Shown: positions 57,495-64,000 of the stretch, in pieces
Numbering within the stretch: the stretch's first letter is position 1
Layout of the letters: each line of letters begins with the position of its first letter
Assembly: GCA_033398695.1 (NCBI GenBank)
Contig: CM065806.1
Span: forward strand, 46,029,001-46,093,000
Reading direction: 5' to 3'
DNA length: 64,000 bases
Source of the DNA: Orobanche coerulescens
Taxonomy: Eukaryota > Streptophyta > Magnoliopsida > Lamiales > Orobanchaceae
The notes under the pieces: model-generated
The model's database searches: none
The model's input: the letters and a program-made list of their open reading frames with translations, nothing else
Told to the model about the DNA's origin: nothing
Position numbers and translations under genes: made by a program

Positions 57495-60052
57495 GCGATA
57501 GCGCACGCTATGTAGTGAGGAGCGCGCTAAGGTGCTAGAGTTAATTCACGCTATCGAGACGGTAGCGCACGCTAACTGGTAGTTTGAGGGCAGTCCAGGA
57601 GCTACTGGACTGGGTTGCATGATTCATTAGCGCGCGCTAAGTCTTGTAGTTAGCGTACGCTAACCGTGTGTTTGGGCAGAACGTGCTTCGATAGCACACG
57701 CTAATCCGGATGATTAGTGCACGCTAAGCTGTCCAGTATATATACTGGACAACAGGCTTATTTCCTCATTTCTTCTTCATTTCTCCTTCTCTCCGCGGGT
57801 TTGAGACAAGGGCGCTTAGGGTTCGAGTTCATGGACGATTTTGCTCCTTCCAAGGATATTTTGGAGAGTCTAGGTGATTGTAACATCATATAATCTGTTG
57901 TTCTTCGTCGGATCAAGGTATTTTTCTTGATTTCTCTAGAGTTCACTTTTTGGAGTTTTATTCTTGATTTCGATCCTAGTCCGATTTTGATGAATCGGTT
58001 GGTGCTATATGATGTTAGTAATCGTGTTCTATGAATTGTATATCCATATTTCGAGTTTGTTTAACTCGATTGACGATTCGAGTGTTCTTGGGAAATATTG
58101 AACATTTAATGTTCGATTAAATGTTCCAATGAGTTTTCCTTCGATAGTTTGATGGGATTTCCATTGTTATTAGTCTCGATCCCCATCGTGATCGCGTTTT
58201 TGTTGTTTCTTGCGGAAGTTGCAGGTTTCAAGGCACTTCGATCGAGCCGTGTTCGTCGGAGTATTTGTGTGCCGACTCCGAGGCAAGTATCTTGCTAATA
58301 CGACTTGTGACTTGTGATTAGAAATCGCGTGTTGTGTGTTGATGATTGGTTTGCCTTCGTGAATATGATTGGTGTGAGTTAATTATGTATTAATTGTTAT
58401 GAAGGCTTGATGATGACTGTATTACCTTGGTATATATGTTATGTGTGCAGGATTGTGATAATCACGTTGGGTTGGTTGTACACATGGTTGTGCAATGTAT
58501 GATACAATGATTATGAGTTATGTTGGTTGTGTTTTGTTGATGATGATGATTTGAGTGTTGAGATTATGTTGTGTACGCGCGGTGCGTGATTTGTGGTGAT
58601 CAATGTGATTAATTGATTGTGAAGGTAAATGTCGTGTGCTGTGTCGCTAAGTTCACTCTTGCGGGTTCAACGGGGCCTACGAGGATTCATGATGGGGGAC
58701 CATGGGATCGGAACTTAGTATGTGGTGCTAAGGTCCAACCGTGCGGGTCTGACGAGGCATACGATGACACATGGCAATCGATCATGGGGTCAGTGCACAA
58801 TACGTCCAACCGTATTGGTTCGACGGGGCCTACGGTGACTCGTGGCAAGAGATCACGGAGTCGGGATTGGTTGTTATGATTGTTGTGTTTGGCATAGTCC
58901 ATGTGGGTTGTTGAACCTACGGAGCCACGTGGCAAGAGTTCACGGTGTTATGATTGTTGTGTTTGGTATACGTGACAAGAGTTCACGGTGTTATGATTGT
59001 TGTGTTTGGTATACGTGACAAGAGTTCACGGTGTTATGATTATAGTGTTTGGTTTAGTCCGTGCGGGTTGTTGAACCTACGGAGACATGTGGCAGGGGAT
59101 CACGATGTCACGATTATGTTTTGAGAATCAAAGTTTTGAAAGGAAAGGTTTTATGAAAATAAAGGTTGGGCCGAGTCCCAAGCGATTTGTTAAAATGTTT
59201 TCCGTGTTGTATAGTGTGAGATTTGGGCTAAGACCCTAAAATTTCGAAAAGGGGATTTTGACGAACTTAGGACATGAGTTCCTAATGATTTTAACAAACT
59301 TAGGACGTGGGTTCCTAATGATTTTAACAAACTTAGGACGTGAGTTCCTAATGCTTTTGACAAACTTAGAATGTGAGTTCCTAATGATTTTAATAAACTT
59401 AGGACGTGAGTTCCTAATACTTTTGACAAACTTAGGACGTGAGTTCCTAATGATTTTAACAAACTTGGGATAAGAGTTCCTAATGAATTATGTTATTTAA
59501 AACTCCCGAGATGACAGTTCATTTTACAAAGATTCCAGTTGTGTTAGTTTCTAAAATTGTTAAAACCTCTCGGGAATATGTTATTGGTGGAGTAGTGACT
59601 GTCTGAGTTGTGATTGGTTGAGCTATGGTTGTCTGACTTGTGATTTATAATTACTTGCTACATTTTGTATGGTTATGATACTTGCACTAGTAAAACAGTG
59701 GAGGTCTGCTAACCCCCGAGTGATCAGGGGTGGATGTCTGTATTGCGTTCAGGTACATGCATGTTCGTGGGAGCAGTCACAGGATCGGCACAAGGGATGA
59801 GGGGCTGCGATACTAATCAAGAGTTATGGAATTCAGTTGTTGTTGTGACGTTATTGTATTATTCTGTCTTCCGCTGTGTTGTATCGTTTTGTATTTTGGA
59901 CTCCTGCGTGGGCATAAGTTGTAATAATTATTTTAGTTGTGTGACCTTATCGGTCCGAGTCATTATCCTGTTCGACCCCGGCTGGTCGATTATTTGGTCG
60001 TTTTATTGTGCTTAGTCTGGTAAACCCTTGTGAGAAGGGTTTACGACGTGTA
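57495..60052 (+). repeat. Element A 3' LTR (A'), 5'-truncated
   Basis: Begins at the equivalent of 39134 in the A LTR, within the palindrome cluster, and is nearly identical to A from there. It is interrupted by the CACTA element and finishes at 61898-61931 with GGGGGTGTTACA and the ACTGT duplication. Confidence 0.87.
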
Positions 60053-60440
60053 CACTACTATAAAACAGACATTTAACATCGTTTTTTTTACATTTAACAT
60101 CGGTTTTGGAACTGATGTTAAATGTCGCGATGTTAAATTTAACATCGATTTCTAATAACCGATGTTAAACTTCGACGTTAACATCGGTTGTTATAACAAC
60201 CGATGTTAATTTTAGCGTCATGAAATTTAACATTGGTTCTGGGACAACCAATGTTAATTTTAACGTTATGAAATTTAACATCGGTTCTGAGATAATCAAT
60301 GTTAAATTTCACAATTTTAAAATTTTATCGGACTGCGACTAACAAGCTAGTCCAACCCAACCCCAACCTAGCCACTCGCCCAGCCATCCGCCCCAACCAC
60401 CCACCAATCTGCAACAAATACCATTAAATTTCGTTGTTGG

Positions 60441-60500
60441 TGGGTTTCGAACTCAAGACCTCTTGCTTGTGGAAGTGTGATGTTACCACTCCGCCAGATG
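60441..60500 (-). repeat. tRNA-like (pol III box A/box B) segment inside the CACTA element
   Basis: On the minus strand, TGGCGGAGTGG (box A-like, 60487-60497) is followed after a short spacer by GAGTTCGAAAC (box B-like, about 60444-60454). The spacing is like a Leu/Ser-type tRNA, but the acceptor and anticodon stems do not pair well. It looks like a tRNA-derived SINE head or pseudo-tRNA, not a functional tRNA. Confidence 0.5.
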
Positions 60501-61277
60501 AGCTTCTTGTTCATTTTTCGTTATGTGTTTTATTTATATAAATATACCATAACTTAATATATATTTATACATTATATTTATATACTATATACATTTATAA
60601 ATTTATATAAATATAAGATAGTTTAATATATATATATATATATCATATAACTTTGTATATACTTGAATATGTAAAATATAATTATATATGTGTAAATGTA
60701 TATAAATTTAAATAGAGTTGAATACATATATAATATATAAATTTTCATATACATATTATAATATAAATATAAAAATATATTAAGTTATATTATATACAAA
60801 AGTTATATTAATATAATATTATTTATTGATTAAGAAAATAACTAGATTTATGTAATGTAATTTTACATATAATTGCATATATTTAATATAAATTTATATC
60901 TACATATCATAATATAAATTTAATCATAACAAAGTATATATAATATAAATTTTTATCTAAATATCATAATATAACTTATATATATATTTATATATATATA
61001 TATATATTAACATTAACTATTTAAAAGTAATGAAAATATAAAACTATTTATTATTAAAAATTAATATAACTATATATATATATAATATAACATAATATAA
61101 TAATATGTATACATAATATAATGTAACATTAAATATATAATATAATATAACTTAATATTTAAATATATATTATCATATAACTTTAATATAATTGAATATA
61201 TATAGTATAACTATATATTATAACATAAGTTAAAATATATATACGAATATAAATATAATATAATATATAAGTTAAAT

Positions 61278-61326
<49 letters not shown>

Positions 61327-61600
61327 CATATAACTTTAATTATAATCGAGTATATATAATATAAATTTATGTCTACATATCATAATATAAATTTAAGATA
61401 TATATTAGTATTATATATTTAAAATTCATAACAATATAAACTATTTATTGATAAAAAATTCATATAACAATATAAATATATATTCAATATAACTTAATAT
61501 ATATAGACATATAAATATTATTTGATTATTTAAATATAACTGAAATTATAATACAATTTATGTATTTAAAATATATATTAAGTTATATTATATATCTAAA
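60501..61600. other. AT-rich core of the CACTA element
   Basis: About 1.1 kb of TATA/ATAT-rich DNA with no ORF of note and many short (TA)n runs, such as 61296-61322. Confidence 0.85.
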
Positions 61601-61936
61601 AATTGACAACATCGGTTATTTCGAAACTGATGTGAAATTGAAGAATTAACATCGGTTCTCTTAGAACCGATGTTAAATAAAAAAACATCGATTTTCCTAA
61701 AAACCGATGTTAAATGAAAAATTTAACATCGGTTTTTACTAGAACCAATGTTAAATGACAATTTAACATCGGTTTTTAGTATAGCCGATGTTAATTTGCT
61801 TTAAAATTTTCTATTATGCCACCGCGTCTTTTCTAGCATCGGTTTTTACAAAATCGATGTTAAACGGGCGATGTTAAATGTCTTTTTTGTAGTAGTGGTA
61901 CTAGTCCCGGTTGAAATCTGGGGGTGTTACAACTGT

Positions 61937-63185
61937 CACTGCCATCTTCAACCAACACTTCATCTTCAGGATGAACAACTATTGGAGGTGCTTCTAGGAG
62001 CAGGACCTAGGATCTGGGTTCCATAATTACCTCCATATATTCTTTATCGATCATCTCCACCATAGTTACTATGTTACATCCTCCTTTCTCACAAATTTTA
62101 TAGTATTTTTCAATAAAGCTTTCTCCATTACTTTTCCTTCTTTAGTCACCTCCTGAACTTCATCTTCATTCACACCAAGTCCCAAACGAGAAGCCTTTTT
62201 CGCTGAAGTAAGGAACCTATTATAACATTCGCGAGATTCATATTGATATGCCTTCACGCACCCAACCCCATCAGGAGTGGGAAACTTCATGGACAGGTGA
62301 TATATAGATGTGATTACCCTCATCTCTTTTAAAAGAGGTCTCCCAAAAGTGGCATTATAATGGTAGGGTTGATCTACTATCATAAATTCAACAACTTGGC
62401 TAGCAGTGACTGCCGCTTCACCCAACTTAACGGGGAGTCTCACAACTCCTTTCACCGCCACAGCCTCTCCTGCAAAATCGTAAAGAAAGCATGTTTTGGG
62501 GGTCATCTCTATATCTAGAAGGCGTATCTTCTGATAGACATGATGATACAAGATATTAGTTGAACTTCGTTATCCACCAAAATTCCATGCACATTCCTCG
62601 CACCAATATGAGCCTTAATGACCAAGGCATTACTATGGGGATGATGTACCCACTTCGCATCCTCTTCGGTAAAAGCAATCTCAGCAGACTCTCCCTTAAA
62701 CAATTTTCGAGTCCTCTGAGTCAAATGATAAATACTAGTCAGAGGTCTATCCCTCGCCTTGCGAGCATAGCAATCCATGGCTCCTCGACTGTTTCCACCA
62801 ATGTGAGAGCCACCAAAAACGTTCGGATGCTCTCAGCTCTAGCGGGCCTTGACTCATTACATGTACCCTCATCTTTCTTCTTATCCTTCTTTTCTTTGTT
62901 ATTCTCATCACGATAGCGTTTCACCTCTCTAATTACCCACTCAATGAGTTTCTTTTGTTTTATGAGGTCCTCTATTTTATCTTTCAACTGCCTACAATAT
63001 GCAGTATAATGGCCATGAGACCCATGGTAGGCACAGTATCTGGTCTTATTACTTTTCAACGCAGGGAAAAGTAATGTTTTTTGAAGATTCCCCTATCCTT
63101 CGTGATAGCATAGATGTGTTCAATTGATGCTATCAATAGGGTGAACTGAATATATCTGTGTACATATACAAACTAAGATCAAAAC
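61937..63185 (-). pseudogene. gag-pro: G0 gag C-terminus and protease
   Basis: Reads leftward from 63185: end of the capsid region (SIEHIYAITKDRGIFKKHYF), zinc knuckle YCAYHGSHGHYTAYC (CX2HX4HX4C spacing of Tat Gag) near 63000-63035, a basic linker, and protease. The expected VDNG/VDPGSS active site reads VDNEVQ at about 62560-62578, so the catalytic glycine is lost. A frameshift follows near 62530. The rest of protease (VVRLPVKLGEAAV, then ATFGRPLLKEMRVITSIYHL) is well preserved. The frame continues after element A into the acidic linker at 38744. Function lost. Confidence 0.87.
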
Positions 63186-63976
63186 TGTTGACGGCTGATT
63201 TGGTCAACGTCACGTGTGCTGATCTGGACGAATGGATCGAAGCCACGTAGAAAACAACAAAGAAAGATGAAATAAATGGGATCACTAAATTTTATTAATA
63301 ATCGTAATTTTGGATAGGGCCGAGCAGGAGTATTTAATTCGGTCTATCTTTTTTTGCATGCTTCTTACAAGTCCTCTTTTTTTCTCTCTCTTATCACTTT
63401 TTTCATAAATTCCAAAAGTCCTTTTTCTTTCTACATTCTTTCTATATATAGAGAATTTGGGCCAATCATCGGGCAACAGCTGGAGAATGTTTGGGAATGC
63501 TTCCAAACACTTGTCAGAGGGCGAGCGCACCTCAGACACGTGGCGGCCTTCAGGGACTGCTTTGGGAAGAGGGAGTACAGTAAGCATTAACTGTCCTGTG
63601 TGCCTGTTCCGCATGTCCTGCCTGCCTGTTCTTCATGCCTAGGGCAATACTTATCCGTTGTGGCCGATTATGGGGTCCGACCTTGGGTTTCCCGCTGCTC
63701 TGATCGGTCATATCACGATTGTGGTTTGGGGTATATTTTCTGGTACCTGGTCGGCCCTTCCGATCTAGTCATCGGGTCAGCCCTGATGTTTCTGCCCGGT
63801 CTGGTCCTTAGCGGGCCTGGGTGAAAATCCGAGTCATGCCCGGTTGGCTCTTCTTGTCGCTCTGCTCGGCCGGTTTGTCCGAAAGCCGGTTCTTTCCCCT
63901 TGTGGTCCTCTCCCTCATGGCGGTTGAGCTGGATGGGAGCGCTTACGTGGATGCCAGGACGGATGGGCTATCAACA
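63186..63976 (-). repeat. LTR of a further minus-strand element, cutting G0 gag
   Basis: Bounded by TGTTGA and TCAACA (perfect inverted ends). On the minus strand, GGACTCGGGGGCCCT lies just outside the 63976 end and looks like a polypurine tract, so this would be the 3' LTR of an element extending right of the window. A TATA-like CTATATATAG (about 63441) and a minus-strand AATAAA (about 63290) are placed as expected. The left flank is open G0 gag. No second LTR or duplication is visible, so the boundaries are provisional. Confidence 0.55.
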
Positions 63977-64000
63977 AGGGCCCCCGAGTCCAGAACCATG
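63977..64000 (-). other. Polypurine tract and interior edge of the right-hand element
   Basis: Only 24 bases are visible. Purine-rich on the minus strand. Confidence 0.45.

Larger units (their letters stand above)
60053..61897. mobile_element. Non-autonomous CACTA transposon
   Basis: 1845 bp with termini CACTACTATAAAA and its inverted match CACTACTACAAAA (about 28 bp of inverted repeat continuing through GACATTTAACATCG), and a 3-bp duplication GTA (60050-60052, 61898-61900); both are diagnostic of the CACTA (En/Spm) superfamily. Subterminal regions (60060-60310 and 61605-61880) are filled with AACATCGGTT units in both orientations, the kind of array that CACTA-encoded binding proteins recognise. 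The core is AT-rich and holds no transposase. Confidence 0.93.
38745..61931 (+). mobile_element. Element A: three-LTR Tekay-like mosaic inserted in G0
   Basis: Flanked by a perfect ACTGT duplication (38740-38744 and 61932-61936). Order: full 5' LTR (A, 2984 bp), short interior with primer-binding site, gag remnant and polypurine tract, a second more diverged LTR (B) whose 3' end is lost, then a third LTR (A') lacking its first ~390 bp. A and A' look about 99 percent identical by eye; B differs clearly more. So A and A' are the pair made at insertion, and B plus its junction record recombination. X sits in B, and a CACTA element sits in A'. Confidence 0.82.
29040..63185 (-). mobile_element. 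G0: decayed Tat-type Ty3/gypsy element, split by later insertions
   Basis: This is the oldest layer of the window. Three separated minus-strand segments (63185-61937, 38744-37385, 29429-29040) read in order as gag zinc knuckle, protease, RT and RNase H of one Tat-lineage Ty3/gypsy element. When the intervening elements and one copy of their target-site duplications are removed, the reading frame resumes at the two internal joints: in the acidic linker after protease (ACTGT site) and between RT and RNase H (AAGG site). That continuity, not similarity alone, shows the segments are one element. The rest of RNase H and integrase would lie left of the window, beyond G1. Stops, frameshifts and a damaged protease active site show it is dead. 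Confidence 0.85.

Noticed and set aside
60441..60500. Functional tRNA gene
   Set aside because: Box-like sequences exist, but the acceptor and anticodon stems do not fold acceptably by eye and it lies within a transposon.
1..64000. Endogenous pararetrovirus
   Set aside because: All RT segments have LTR-retrotransposon context (LTRs, primer-binding sites, duplications) and Ty1 or Ty3 type motifs; no movement-protein or caulimovirus-type coat domains seen.

Overview
The window is intergenic DNA from a flowering plant with a large, repeat-rich nuclear genome. I see no host gene, rRNA gene or functional tRNA gene. The plant origin rests on the lineages present: Ty3/gypsy of the Tat, Athila and Tekay-like (chromovirus) types, a Ty1/copia Sirevirus with an env-like ORF, and a non-autonomous CACTA transposon. 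The species cannot be told from the sequence.

Layout. The oldest layer is a decayed minus-strand Tat-type Ty3/gypsy element (G0). Its pieces read right to left: gag/protease at 63185-61937, reverse transcriptase at 38744-37385, RNase H at 29429-29040. Four elements split it. (1) G1 (1-29039; its 5' part lies outside the window) is a gag-bearing, pol-less Ty3 element. It carries a spliced gene on the opposite strand. It was itself hit by G2 (2764-11889, Athila derivative, TSD CCTCA) and by a Sirevirus copia (14311-26672, TSD GCCCC). (2) A gag-only Tekay-like element, TR-GAG type (29430-37384). (3) Element A (38745-61931, TSD ACTGT), a three-LTR mosaic. One of its LTRs was hit by the non-coding large-LTR element X (44988-56458), whose interior holds a minus-strand solo LTR (S, 49540-52571, TSD GTTTT). 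Another LTR was hit by a CACTA element (60053-61897, TSD GTA). (4) An LTR at 63186-63976 belongs to a minus-strand element that continues beyond the right edge and breaks G0 gag. Nesting therefore reaches four layers: G0, A, X, S.

Coding content. Only the copia element encodes RT, RNase H and integrase with recognisable active sites, and its reading frame is broken in several places. G1, G2, TR-GAG, A and X all lack pol and must have depended on enzymes supplied in trans. Extra ORFs persist where pol is gone: an intron-containing antisense gene in G1 with its own TATA box, a plant-transposon-protein-like ORF in G2, and an env-like ORF in the copia element.

Most notable signal. Each retrotransposon family carries its own short, CpG-containing palindrome in many copies, in non-coding DNA of both the LTR (upstream of the TATA box) and the internal region: GCGATCGC in G1, GTGCCGCGGCAC in G2, TTACGGCCGTAA in TR-GAG, TTAGCGCACGCTAA in A and S. 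The Tekay-like LTRs also share a series of short RNA hairpins whose stems differ in sequence but stay paired. All ages, frames and splice sites were read by eye, without alignment software.
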